From Zelopaecilomyces penicillatus (lineage: Eukaryota; Ascomycota; Sordariomycetes; Hypocreales; Pseudodiploosporaceae): a stretch of 64,000 nucleotides of DNA. The DNA lies in assembly GCA_005765155.1 (NCBI GenBank), contig VCCP01000005.1, positions 4,836,001-4,900,000 of the forward strand, read 5' to 3'. A program made the translations under genes and the position numbers. This document shows positions 48,198 to 59,980 of the stretch, piece after piece. The notes below the pieces were generated by a model. The model made no database searches and had not been told where the DNA came from. It was given only the letters and a program-made list of their open reading frames with translations. The first letter of the stretch is position 1, and the number at the start of each line of letters is the position of its first letter.

Positions 48198-50923
48198 AGC
48201 TATATATCTCAAACAGCAGCGAACTATGCAACGGAGAACACGAAACGTTGAATAACTTGGGGGAAACAGGCATGTAAAAGGAGCGGGGAAACTGCAGGCG
48301 CAAGTACACGAAAGTGGTGCCGAGTTGACGCTGCCGGCCAGCTACTCAACCAAGCCACGACGCGCGTTTGCACTGTCTCGCGATAATAGACCAGCCCGGT
48401 CTCGAGCATGCGATTAAGCTTTATTTCTTATTCTTGTTGACGAAACGATTTGGATCTTGATGAAATGACACAATGACTTCGGAACAAATACCCGGGAAGG
48501 CTCATTGGTGGCGTCGGTTAGGACAGGATGGGACAGTGGGAAACCAATTTTTTTTTGTGTTTCCGTTTCATTTCATTTTCATTTTCTTTAGAGGAAAAAC
48601 CAAGTTTGGCAACAAACATCATGACTAGTTGGCACATTTAGTATGCGGCTCTTACGTCCTTTCGTTCTTCCTTCCTCCATGTTGCAGCATATCAACCTTG
48701 ACTATGCTGCCTGGTTTTGTGGGTTTTTTTTTTGGGCAGGCCTCGTGCGATCTTGGGGTTTGTTTCCACGAGGAGCTTGGGGCTGTGCTCGACGTTTTTT
48801 TTTGTGCTTTTCTTTTTAAGTTCTGTGTTTCAAAATCCCCCCCAAAGGAGGCTTCACCAAGAATTGCGTCTCTTTCCCTTTCTATTAATTGCACAGTCAA
48901 TATTCCATGTTTATCAGAGAAGACGGTTTTGCCTCACGGCACCCAATGTTTTGATGTTCCTTCTCGCCATGTGGGACACGGGATTCTTGTCAAGTCCTAT
49001 TTTGCCACACCGTTTGCTTTTTTTGCAACTTTTATCTTTTTTTTATTATTGAGCACTGTCTATGGCCCATGGGTTGGGGAGCACGGGTTTCGCGCAAGCG
49101 AAATAGTAAAACTTCATTAACAGTGCTTTGGGGGTGGCACGGTTAGCGGTTGAGCACCCAGCGGGGATTTGTGAGGGGGTGCTGAAGCTGCAGTTTGGCT
49201 TCTATGTACGTGATAGCAATACAGAATACTAATTTGTTCTGCCGATTTCTTGGCCCCTCCTCCCCTTGTCCTGTGACGTCCTGTGCTGTTTGCCTTGTCG
49301 TTTAACCTGCTCTGGCAACCAACCCTTTCCCTTTCCGTCCCTGGCAAATGACAACCAGGCCTAAACAGAACTGTTGATGCCCTGTGTCAGATTTAACGGG
49401 CCGATGTGCCAATGCCGACTCTCCAGTCGGCGGCTCCTCGCGGCTGTTGTCGTCTTTGATAGTGAGGGCAAGCGTGGCTGGTGAGCATTAGGCGCATCAG
49501 CGTACAAGGAGACCCATGTTTTGGTTCAGCACGGGAGAACATGTGACCGTTGGCGTATGCACCAGGCTTTCTCGTCTTTGCTTTTCGCCCTGCGAGACTT
49601 GGAACGGGGGTACGTCCTTTTCTCGTTCCTTTTTCCTTTTTGCCCTTTTCTTCTTTTTATCGAGTCCCTTCCCCCCTTGTACAGCAGTACCTAGCCTGTA
49701 CCCCCCCCTCTCAGTGGGCTGCGTACGAAAATACAGGATCAATTACAGGCTGCAGCCCGGCTGCTAAAGGGTCCATTAGCGCACGGGACACCACTCTTGG
49801 GTTAGTGGGCACTGAGCTAGGTGGTGGTTTCGTAGAATTTACCTCACTCGGGCGACCTGTAGCACAACATTATGGCTATTAATACACTGTCTTGCATTGT
49901 CTGGAGTAAGTTAAATACCTGGGTGAAGGACAGAGCATTCAGGATGGCGAGAAAGGACCCAAAGGGAGAGCAGGCTGTAGGCCGATTAGATTTGGTGCTG
50001 CCTGAAAAGGCGCCAGACCGTCTTGTGCGTCTCATGAACTTGAACAATGCCTCTATCCTGCTCAAAGCATCGAAGCCTGTGTAAAAAGAAAAAAAAAACA
50101 TACTACGTACACACACGTGGGTCTAACCCAAAGTAAATATAAGGATCAGAGCAGAAGCAAAGGGCAAAAAATGAAAAAGAAAATACCCTACTCTTAGGTA
50201 CGCTGGCCCAGCTCGCCCCCGGATCGAATCAGAGGCAGTAGATGGACATTGGACTTTGTCGAGGCCTGGTCCCTGTCGTTTTGGCGGCGGACACTGACCA
50301 GGGGCAGAGGGAGGGGGGAAGGGCAAGATTTCGAAACGGCATTGAAAAGCACAGCTCAAAGCGAGAGAGTCACGAGGCAAGGTGGCATTTTTTACAGTAC
50401 TGACTGGCCTTAATTAAGCCTGCCGAAAACAAAACCAACACTATGGCAGGTATGGGCCGGGAATCGGAGGCTGAAGGCAGGGAAGAGACCGACTGCCACG
50501 TAGGGATGGATGTAGTAACTTACAACCAGTGTTCTCCTTCGATGTGCCTCATCTACTTGGTACTAATTAACATGTCGATTATATCAATTATGTGCTGTAG
50601 CACGGCCTTGTAAGACCATACGAGAAAAGCATTAATTCCTCGTCTTCTTTAGACGCCATGCGTTGGGAACGTCTCATTTTTTGAAATGTGGTTTCGGCCA
50701 AAATGGCGGGGAGGATGACACGCAGAGGGAGAATAGAGAGTCAAAGAGTGAGTAGGTAGGTAGGTACCTATGTAAGAGGGAGTCAATGCCTCCCATCATG
50801 CAGAACATGCATGACGAGCTGCACGACTCACCTCATTCACGCTGCAGGTCATAAACAGCTAACCGGCTTGACAAGCTGGACTGGGCCCCTTTCAATTGAT
50901 GACAGTGGGTCTCCCTACGATTC

Positions 50924-50940
50924 TGTGTGTGTGTGTGTGT
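50924..50940. repeat. TG dinucleotide microsatellite
   Basis: An uninterrupted run of about 8.5 TG units. Confidence 0.8.
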
Positions 50941-51609
50941 CTGGACACGGGATATCATGTGCATGCCGCGTCTGCTGCCTGGGCATATCTGGCATCATTC
51001 CATCCACTCGACTGCGTTGATGGCCAAGATGATGCCCAGAGGGTCTCCGTAGAAAGAGGGGGGTTCAAAGTGGGAAAGGGGAGGGGAGACACCCGACCTG
51101 ACTCGGCTATACCAGCCGCGTGTCCGCGTCCGGTGGCCGTCGGTTCGCCTCGTCCTTGTCTAAATCTAGTTTATTATCGTTACTTTACATATGTACGTTG
51201 TATGTAGGCTGTTAATGTAGAAAGACAAACACTTGTTGGGGAGGGTGATATATAGGCAAGGATCAAAAGAAGTTGAGCGGGCGGCTACAAGTTGCAGATC
51301 ATTTTACAAAAGACGCATGTGACAAACTGCAGGAAGGAGGATTCTGGCCAAAATGTTACTGTCTATGATATAAAATTGCACACCGCTCACCGGCTTATAA
51401 GAACTGATCTATGCGGCAAAGCTTGAGTGGGGGCATATACATGAGGAGCTAGAGAGGGGACTAGGATGGCTGATGGTTCGATGAAGGTAGGTAGGTGTCG
51501 CGATATTAAAAGCGTTGTTTTTGGAGAGGAGAGGAGTGGAAGGGGAAGGGCAAGGGGGTGGAAGAATAGAATGAGGGGGGCACGGCTACGGAGAGAGTGG
51601 GTGGGATGA

Positions 51610-51613
<4 letters not shown>

Positions 51614-51640
<27 letters not shown>
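51614..51640. repeat. GA dinucleotide microsatellite
   Basis: About 13 GA units followed by a G run. On the minus strand this is CT13, a typical polypyrimidine promoter element. Confidence 0.85.
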
Positions 51641-51645
<5 letters not shown>

Positions 51646-52855
51646 TGATGCTTGCGAAAGTGACGACAGTAGCGGTCTTTTGTGCCGAAGTGTCATATCC
51701 GTTGGACGCGTGATGCTTTCGGGAGCCAACAACAAAAAAACAGGGGAGGAGGAACAGTGCGTATAATCAAAGCTGGAAAGACGGTGAGAAAAAGGATGGC
51801 AAAGCTGAATAGGGGAGATGATGTGATAGGACAAAAGCGAGGACAGATAGAACACGAAAGGATTTTCAGAGTCAGAATAGAGGAAGCGGTGGGGGGTAGA
51901 AGAGGGGAGAGGAGGGGCGGCGGCGGTGATGAATGAGCCAACGGTAGTAGGTGCTCCAATCGATGGCGGAACGCTCCGGAGACGGCGGGCAACGGAGCCT
52001 TGTTTCCCGGAAGGCGGTGGTATTGAACAGGCGGGGCAGTGTAGGGAGGACAATAGAAACAGCAGAACAATAAGTGAGTGAATGAGTGAGTGACCCGGTA
52101 ATTGGGAGCATGGGGGCACATGGCAAATGGCAGGCTGCCAGGCACCGAGCCAATGGACGTGGCGGATTAAGCGTTATTATTTTCACTGTTACTTTTTGAA
52201 GGGGAAAAAAACAGAAGAGGCTTGCCACCACACGGTGTAAGCGGGTGGCCCCTTGGGATGCCGTGCTCCATCAAGGTGAGAATAAGCGTGAGTGATGGAG
52301 TAGGTACTGCGAGTAGTTTGAATCGTTAAACTTGGACCGGTAGTACTAATATGAAGTCGTGAGTAAGGGAAAAGATTGATTGAAAGGCTATGATTAAGAT
52401 GAGGAAGGGCATGAGTCGTTTAGTGTTGGTGAGAGAGGTCATTCCGCAAATGAGGGTAGAAGGGCTTGGATTGTAAGTTGAGTTGAGAGGTAACTATTCA
52501 AGTTTGCTATGGTCTTTATCATCATCTTCTTCTTCATCATCATCTTGTCTGCTTTCAGCCGTTTCTTCGGTGAGCGAATCTGCTTGAGCAGGGTGTGTGT
52601 GTGCTTGTGTATATGTTTGTGTGAGAGAAAGAACGAAGCCTGACAAGGGAAGAAAGACTACCACCAAGATCTCGCACCAACCAAACCCCGGACGCCCCGA
52701 AAGGGCTTTTTTTGGAGGGTTCACGGCCCAAGGGGCGGTGTTTCGCGATTGGGTGTGTTTGATTTGGTGCGGACGGATAAAATAATCAGAAAAAGGTGAA
52801 CTAGACTGGGATGACGAGGTTGTCAGCGTGGCGGGATGGATGAGATAGGAGGGGC

Positions 52856-52876
52856 GTGTGTGTGTGTGTGTGTGTG
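52856..52876. repeat. GT dinucleotide microsatellite
   Basis: About ten GT units, continuing imperfectly as GAGTGTGTC. Confidence 0.8.
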
Positions 52877-53540
52877 AGTGTGTCACCGTGTGTAGTATAC
52901 GTGAACTAACAGAGAAGGAGAAGGAGACTGTGCGAAAGAGAGCTGGGGCGGCGGCGGGCTCGTACGTGCGCGGGGAGAGAGGTTAGTAGCAAAAGCATTA
53001 CGAGTAAGTAGGCAAAATGGTTCGAGGGAAAAGCGGAAGACAAGGAAGGGACAAAAAGAGAAGAGTGTGAAGAGTGTGGTTTTCAAACTGTAGGTTGGGG
53101 CTGGTTTGTCAGGCAAGCCCCGGAGGGAAGGAAAAAAAAGGGGGGGTGTGTGTGACGGAGGAGGAGGCGCAGAACGGGGAGAGAGGGGGGGTTTGGGGTG
53201 AAAGGACCCTGAATTTGGGTCTGTTGGGCGTGGCCACTGTGCGAAGTGTTTTGAATTTGGACAAGTCTAGAGCAATTCGGGGGGCTTGGTAGAGATGGAT
53301 GAATGGAAGGAAGGAAGGACAATGCTGAATAAGTAAAAGTGATGTTGGAAGGGTTTGAGAATGCGAGATGTTGGGTCTGTGTTGTTGTTTTTTGGTGTCC
53401 GGATGGCGTTTTCTTGGTTCTTTTGGTACGAGACAATAGAGGAGACGGCGGCAAGCCACAGTTTACTGTTGCAAGGCGTATGATTTCCCGTGTTTTAATG
53501 ATGATTAAAGAAATTGTAATGATAGATGATGATTGTGAAA

Positions 53541-53553
53541 GGGGGGGGGGGGG
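53541..53553. repeat. G13 homopolymer
   Basis: Thirteen consecutive G residues; potential quadruplex-forming and error-prone in sequencing. Confidence 0.8.
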
Positions 53554-55313
53554 TTGGCCATTGTTGTTGTTGTTGCCTCTCTGACTTGGAAGCAGCAGAA
53601 AATCTTTAGCAAGTAAGGGAAAATGCTAGCATATTCGCAACATTGCAGTACAAACAAACATATTGGAATGTAAAACACACAAAGGGACGAGGCGCGCGCG
53701 TTCCATTGTAGTAATGTGTTTTAGATTTTTTTTTCCCCATCATTGTGGTTAATGTGACATATGACAGAAAACTGTTCCAAGATTTTGTCTCTCATGATTT
53801 CATTAGTAGAAAAGGATGAAACAAAACTTGGGGGGAGAATAGCTCAAAGGGGGGGATGTAGAATGGTAAAGTATGAAAAATACGATGATGATTTTGTGAT
53901 GATGGTGATGATGTGGAAAAAAAAAGGGGGGGGGGAGAGGGCGTAAATGGTCCTTTACAAAAGTGCTCCGATTTGAGTCAATCTCAAGGGTGATCAAGGG
54001 AGGCGAGGAATGACTTCTTGAAGCAATGAAACAGAATTTGTTCGGCCCGTGGCCTCCTTGTCTTTGTTTTTTTCTTTGGGAGAGTCTATATATGTTTCTG
54101 TTTCTGATTTTTGTATACACGCTTAAGATCTAGGAAACGAAACCACACACCCCCTTGCATTTCGAAGAGGGAGAAAAAAAAATCTGTGGAAAGAATGACG
54201 TTGTGGTGTGGTGTTACGTTGTATTTTGCCAAGGGAGAAAGACAAGCTCAAGATGATGCAACTTGACACATTATTGGGGTGTTTTTAAAGTATAGATTAG
54301 GTATCTCTTTGTGGGATCTTGCGCTGCGACGATTTCGGATATCGCGAGATGATTAAGGGTTCTTCGTTCCATTTGGTGGCTTGACTTTGTGGGGGGAAGA
54401 GGCGTTGTACTTTATTTTACTTGAATAACTAGCTGGCTGGCTGTAAAACGTGTTTTTTGTGTAGGTATACACATTTTTTAGGTTTGTTTTCATTTACCTA
54501 ACCATGACGTTTTCCTTTTTTATTCCATCAACCATCATCAAATCAATTGGTTCGGATGGGGTGCCATTCATTCGAGAACGAATTTATTACCAAAAGGTAC
54601 GCTGTTACAGAAATGCAAAGGGGCAGGGCTTAGCGGCGCTTCGGGATCGGAAACGGCGCCGATGCGGGTAATGTCGGGTCTTGGATCGATGATTTGGTTA
54701 TGCATGGCATGCATGTCAAGGTGAGGTGAGGTGACATTTTTATAGAATCAGATTGCTGGAACCTTTGGGCATCAATCAATAAAGAGATGCTGTAATCTGT
54801 ATGGGCGAGGAAGGTGGAAAAATACCACTATTACCTCTACTATTACTACTAGATGAGATTGGGCAGGCATAAAGAAAGGTTGCTTAATTAATGAATGGTA
54901 AAGTTTACGCTGTCGTAAGTTTGTGTTGTAGATCCAACATAATCAAACTATCGCAGAAATGGTAGTTGGGATGTAATTTCAACACAATGGCATGTATGCT
55001 TCTCACATTGTTGCCCATATCCAGCATGGGAGTTTTGCCTTGCCCGGTGGTGGTAACAACGTTTTTCTACAGCGCCAAAAAAAGCCAATGATCAATTACC
55101 CTTCGGTCTCGGTTGACATCTGGAAGCCGAAACCGGCACCAATGACGTGAAGCAGGTTGATTTCAACGCGGGGCAGTCGCAACCCACCTCTGCGACTCCC
55201 TTTTTAGCTTCTTTCTGCCCAATATCGGAGGTTTTTTTCCAACTTCTGCAAACAGCTTCATCTTTTTTTTTGCATCACGCAAATAAGAAAGAGTTAACCA
55301 GAACAAAAAAAAG

Positions 55314-57154
55314 ATGCCTCAGTCCGCCCTCCTCCTCGGCTCAGGCTATGTGGCCACGCCTACCGTCGAGTTCCTCGCCAAGGCTGGTGTTCACGTCACC
55401 GTCGCCTGCCGAACGCTGGCCTCTGCGGAGACGCTCGCTGGAAGCTTCCCCAACACAAAGGCCGTCAGCCTCGACGTGAACAACACCTCTGCGCTGGAAG
55501 AGGCCGTGGCCCAGCACGACATCACCATCTCGCTGATTCCCTACACCTTCCACGTGGCCGTGATCAAGGCGGCTATCAAGGCCAAGAAGAATGTCGTCAC
55601 TACGTCGTATGTGTCCCCCGCCATGGAGGCTCTGCACGAGGAGGCCAAGGCTGCGGGGATTACCGTCATGAACGAGATTGGACTTGATCCCGGTATCGAC
55701 CATCTCTATGCTGTCGACGTCATTGATCGCGTTCACAAGGAAGGAGGCAAGATCCGTGCCTTTAGGAGCTTTTGTGGCGGCTTGCCCGCACCAGAGAGTA
55801 TGACTTGATACAATGAGGGCGAATTGGGTATGAAAGAATGAAGCTAATTATTATTTTTCCTAGACTCGGACAATCCTCTAGGTAGAATACGAATTGCCAA
55901 TTGTTGATTTTGAGGGTTTGCTAACCAATACCCAGGATACAAGTTTAGCTGGAGCAGCCGTGGAGTTCTGTTGGCGTTGAAGAACAATGCCAAGTACATT
56001 GAGAATGGCAAGGTGATGGATGTGCAAGGCGTGGAACTCATGGGAACCGCGAAACCCTACCACACTGGCTTCCTGGGTTTCAACTTTGTTGCCTACGGAA
56101 ACCGAGACAGCACAGGCTACCTCGAGCGGTAAGTGCATAGATATAGATACGCCTGTATCTGCTGGCAATCGGTATGAATGCTAACAACGTTTAGATACAA
56201 CATCCCCGAGGCCGAGACCGTCGTTCGAGGTACCCTTCGTTATACCGGCTTCCCCGAGTTCATCAAGGTGCTCGTTGATATTGGCTTCCTCCGTGACGAT
56301 GAGCAGAGCTTCCTGAAAGAGCCAATCTCCTGGAAGGAGGCCACCAAGAACATCGTTGGCGCTTCCTCATCAAACGAGGATGACCTGATCTCCGCAGTTT
56401 CTTCCAAGACAACATTCAAGAATGACGATGAGAAGAACCAATTGGTAGCAGGTCTCAAGTGGCGTAAGTTAATACAAGCTCTGACAAACGTGCTGCTATT
56501 ACTTTCTAAAAGGGGGGCTTCTGACCTTGTATTGCAGTTGGTATCTTTTCCGATGTCAAGATTACGCCAAAGGGTAACGCATTGGATACTCTATGCGCTA
56601 CGCTCGAGGAGAAGATGGCCTATCAGGAGGGTGAGCGCGACTTGGTGGTATGTACAATCACGAATCCTTCTCTTTAACCCTATTTCCAGGTTTCAACTAA
56701 CCATGGGCACTTAGTTCCTCCAACATCAATTTGAGATTGAGAACAAGGACGGTAGCAAGAATACCATTGCTTCAACTCTTTGCGAATACGGTGCTCCCAT
56801 TGGATCTGGCGGCTACTCAGCCATGTCTAAGCTTGTCGGAGTTCCCTGTGGCGTAGGCAAGTCATCACCAACTTTAATTTGAAATGCTCTGCAAAATGAG
56901 AAAGACTCTGGCTCGATTCACAAAACAATGTCAGTAACAAGACATGCTAACAGTCTTTTTTGTACAGCGGTCAAGCAAGTTCTTAATGGCACAATTTCCG
57001 ACAAGGGTATTCTTGCGCCAGTATATGAGCGCATCAACAAGCCATTGATGAAAGAGCTCAAGGACAACCACGGGTGAGTCCGCTTTATTAACTTATGGGA
57101 AGCAAATTGCTAACTGATGACAGAATCGAATGCATTGAGAAAATAATCAAATAA
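55314..57154 (+). CDS. lys9: Saccharopine dehydrogenase, L-glutamate-forming (saccharopine reductase)
   Basis: Eight exons: 55314-55797, 55864-55881, 55936-56128, 56195-56463, 56538-56647, 56715-56856, 56968-57073 and 57124-57154 (450 aa, the usual size for fungal LYS9). Every junction keeps frame. The Rossmann NAD(P)-binding motif is LLLGSGYVATPTVEFLAKAG at residues 5-24. Family blocks follow: NEIGLDPGIDHLYAVD, FCGGLPAPENSDNPLGYKFS, SRGVLLALKNNAKY, LRYTGFPEF and GAPIGSGGYSAMSKL. The enzyme condenses 2-aminoadipate-6-semialdehyde with glutamate and reduces the product to saccharopine, the penultimate step of fungal lysine synthesis in the cytosol. Exon 2 is an 18-nt microexon. Intron 6 (56857-56967) is a GC-AG intron, donor AG/GCAAGT. 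The start is set by the glycine-rich motif directly after the ATG. Confidence 0.96.
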
Positions 57155-58260
57155 TGCAAGAGAATAACGAAAAAGTGCAACGTAAAAGTATGGCGCAGGG
57201 GAAATTGCAACCTATATAGAGAGGGTATGAAATGGTTATTGCCGACTTTGAGAGCAACATTTGGACATTTCTTCTATCAATACCATTCCAAGGCTGCAGT
57301 CCTTCAACTTCCACAAACTGTACTTCGACCTGGAAGGTATGGGTTATTCTCCATTTAACCTTGATGTAGCCACCACTCCCCCGAGTCCCTTGTGTTCCAC
57401 GACTAGATGCACTTGATCTCATTGACCCGTTTTGCTAAAAAAGAAAATGTGCCCAACAATTACACAAAAGTCACCGATATGTGGCTGGTGAGACAACGGT
57501 GCTTGTGCGAATGGCTGTATTTTGCATACCAGAGAATCCGATGTAGTAACTGCAAATGCCATGGTCAGGGCCGATAAGACTGTCTTTCCTTGCTTGGTTC
57601 TCAGCCTCCCTCGCCTCTCTCCCCACACTTCTTGTTCTCGCTGACAGCGGTGCGGAATGACGCAAACCATCAAGTGTGTCCCGAACGGGAGCGCAAACGA
57701 ATGCGTTACCGTCTTCGCCGAAAAGGGTGGTGCGTGCCTGTCTATCCAAAACCTTGTTCTCCATATTGTGCTAAATGCAGAACCCCGTGATGAATGGTGA
57801 GTGGTTCTCATACGTGGATGGCAGTCCGTGTTTCAAAAACACAAACACACGCACACACCCTTGGAATCTGCGCCCCCCTCGGGTTCCTCCCTCACTCACT
57901 GTCTCTCTTCTCTCCCTTGACTCGTTCCTTTGGGGGAGGGGGAGTGTTTCTGTCCCCTTCTCTGGCGAGACCCCTCCCAACCGCAACGCATTGGTCAACG
58001 CCTCCGAGTCCGTCGCACGGCTCTACCGCACCGTCGGGAGCAAGCCACCCACCTGGGGAGGGGCCGGCTGTGCCTAAATGCGGATGCGAGATGGATCTTT
58101 GAGTTTGATGTTTGCGATCTCACGGGGCTGAAGGCGGTGGCGAGAACGTGCGCGCGAAGCTGCATATAAGGGCCGCGGCCAACTAAGGAACGATGAGAAT
58201 GGGAGGCGGGACTGGAATGCGGATGACGCTGGGCTTTCCCGGCGCACTGGGAACTAGAGA

Positions 58261-58271
58261 CCCCCCCCCCC
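58261..58271. repeat. C11 homopolymer
   Basis: Eleven consecutive C residues followed by a C/T-rich stretch. Confidence 0.8.
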
Positions 58272-59959
58272 TCTTCCTCGTCTTCTCCTCCCTCTACTAA
58301 GCACCCATGTGAAAGAGACTAAGCCACTCGAAAATACCGGCAGAGTGTCTTTCTTTGTTGATTCAGATGAGTTCTCTCGATCGATTGCGAGACAATTGAG
58401 AGGGAGACAGCATGGCACAGAGAGATGGCACGCTGAACAATCTGTGTTCTTTGATGTTGTCGGTCACAAGGACATGCCTTATCCGGAACTCCATTCTTCA
58501 CCAGGTTTTGTTTCATTGTTTCGCCGCCTTCCAAAATTCAGGTGACAGTTGCAAGCACACGCCCCCCCCAGATCCCCTCTATTATACACACAGTTCTCAC
58601 CGTGTCTGTTATTGGTTCTGTTTATGGGTTCAGATTTTCCATCAGGCACGCCCCTGCGACAAGAAATTTCTTTGAAAAATCAAAACAGTACATGCCGAGG
58701 GCTCTCTCTCTCTACGTCACTGTGTGTCAAATGTCGCGGATATGCCCGTGTGATGAGTCTCCGAGGGGGGAAGGGTAACAAGGAAACGGCTCGGCAGGGC
58801 TCGGGAAGGGCCCGAACCTGAACCTGACATGAGTCGCTAGCTGAAAGGAAGAACAAGGCATGGTGAAAGGTTAAGAAGAGGAAGCCAACAACGGCAAATG
58901 CAAACGGTAAAAGACTAAATCTAGACAAGGCAGCCGGCCATGGGACAAGCCGTTGCCTTTTCCTGATGGGGACTGGACAAAGTCGCAAGAAACCCCCAAT
59001 TTGGGAATTATATGATACTGTAAAGGAGGATGAGGGAATACACTGTGAGGAGACGCAGTCCAGCCGAGCAAGGGTCTTTTTTCCATCTTTTGTTTCTTTC
59101 CGGTATAGTTGGGTAAGATGTTGGTGGAGGATGCGGTAAGAAAAAATCTAATCGCCACAGGTCTCCGTTCCCAAAATGCTGTCCCAGCTGTGGCGGAAAA
59201 AAAAGAGAGTAAGAATTAATGGGAAAAAAAGTATCGCGCCATTGCCGAGACTTACATGGGGACGGGTGTGTGTATAATCACTTTTTCGGTGAAAACCCGA
59301 CCGAGCTCTTTGAAAGATGATTTAGCTTGGCGGCTGATTAGGCACGGCGCAATGGAATAGGGTTTTTGGAGGCTACGGAGAGAGTAAGTAACTAACTGCT
59401 TTACTTGGCGATTCTAGCTATTCTGGGGTCTTGTGAAAGTAAGAAAAGTATGGGGAACCTTTGTTAATAAGCCCTTGTGTGTTCTTGGAAGGGCTTGACA
59501 TGTGGCTTTTTTCTTTCTCGTTATTTGACAGGTATTTGACATTACGTTGTCAGCTGAAAAATAGGGGGTGTGTGAGATTGAAACCTTGATTCTTCCTTCT
59601 TTTTCTTCTTTTTTCTTCTTCGTTCAAGTCGTTTTTTTTTTCCAGCTTTCCCGACAGAATGGATGGGTGGACCGGTGAGCGGGCTATTTTATGGGGGCGG
59701 GGATGTGAGTCAGTACTGTGTGATGCGAAATGGAAATGGGAGTGTGCGTGTGTAGTTTGCGCGTTTTCTTGTTTTGTACTTTTATGTATGGACATAAAGT
59801 ATGACGTTTATACGCATTGCCGTTTGTGGATGTAGATGTAGATTGTGAGCAATGTAGATAGATGGATTATAATGGTTATTGCAACTCGGGGGAGATTTTG
59901 TATTTGCAGAACAGTGATTTGTTCATTAACAAATATGTTGATAGTACATTTGTTCTTCC

Positions 59960-59980
59960 GGGGGGGGGGGGGGGGGGGGG
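59960..59980. repeat. G21 homopolymer
   Basis: Twenty-one consecutive G residues at the edge of the AT-rich block. The length is likely uncertain in the assembly. Confidence 0.85.

Larger units (their letters stand above)
48198..55313. other. 7.1-kb gene-free interval with strong purine skew
   Basis: No coding gene is supported. Open frames here (for example 48629-49120 and 51586-52119) are low-complexity or motif-free. From about 51.5 to 53.6 kb the plus strand is strongly G/A-rich, so the minus strand is C/T-rich as in fungal promoters and leaders. From about 54121 to 55146 there is no open frame of about 60 codons. The final ~170 bases are the LYS9 leader and promoter. Confidence 0.55.

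Noticed and set aside
51586..52119. 177-codon Ser/Pro/Leu-rich minus-strand frame
   Set aside because: A product of the CT-repeat-rich strand; simple-sequence composition rather than a protein.
57419..57811. 130-codon minus-strand frame after LYS9
   Set aside because: No motif; antisense to the probable LYS9 3' region.
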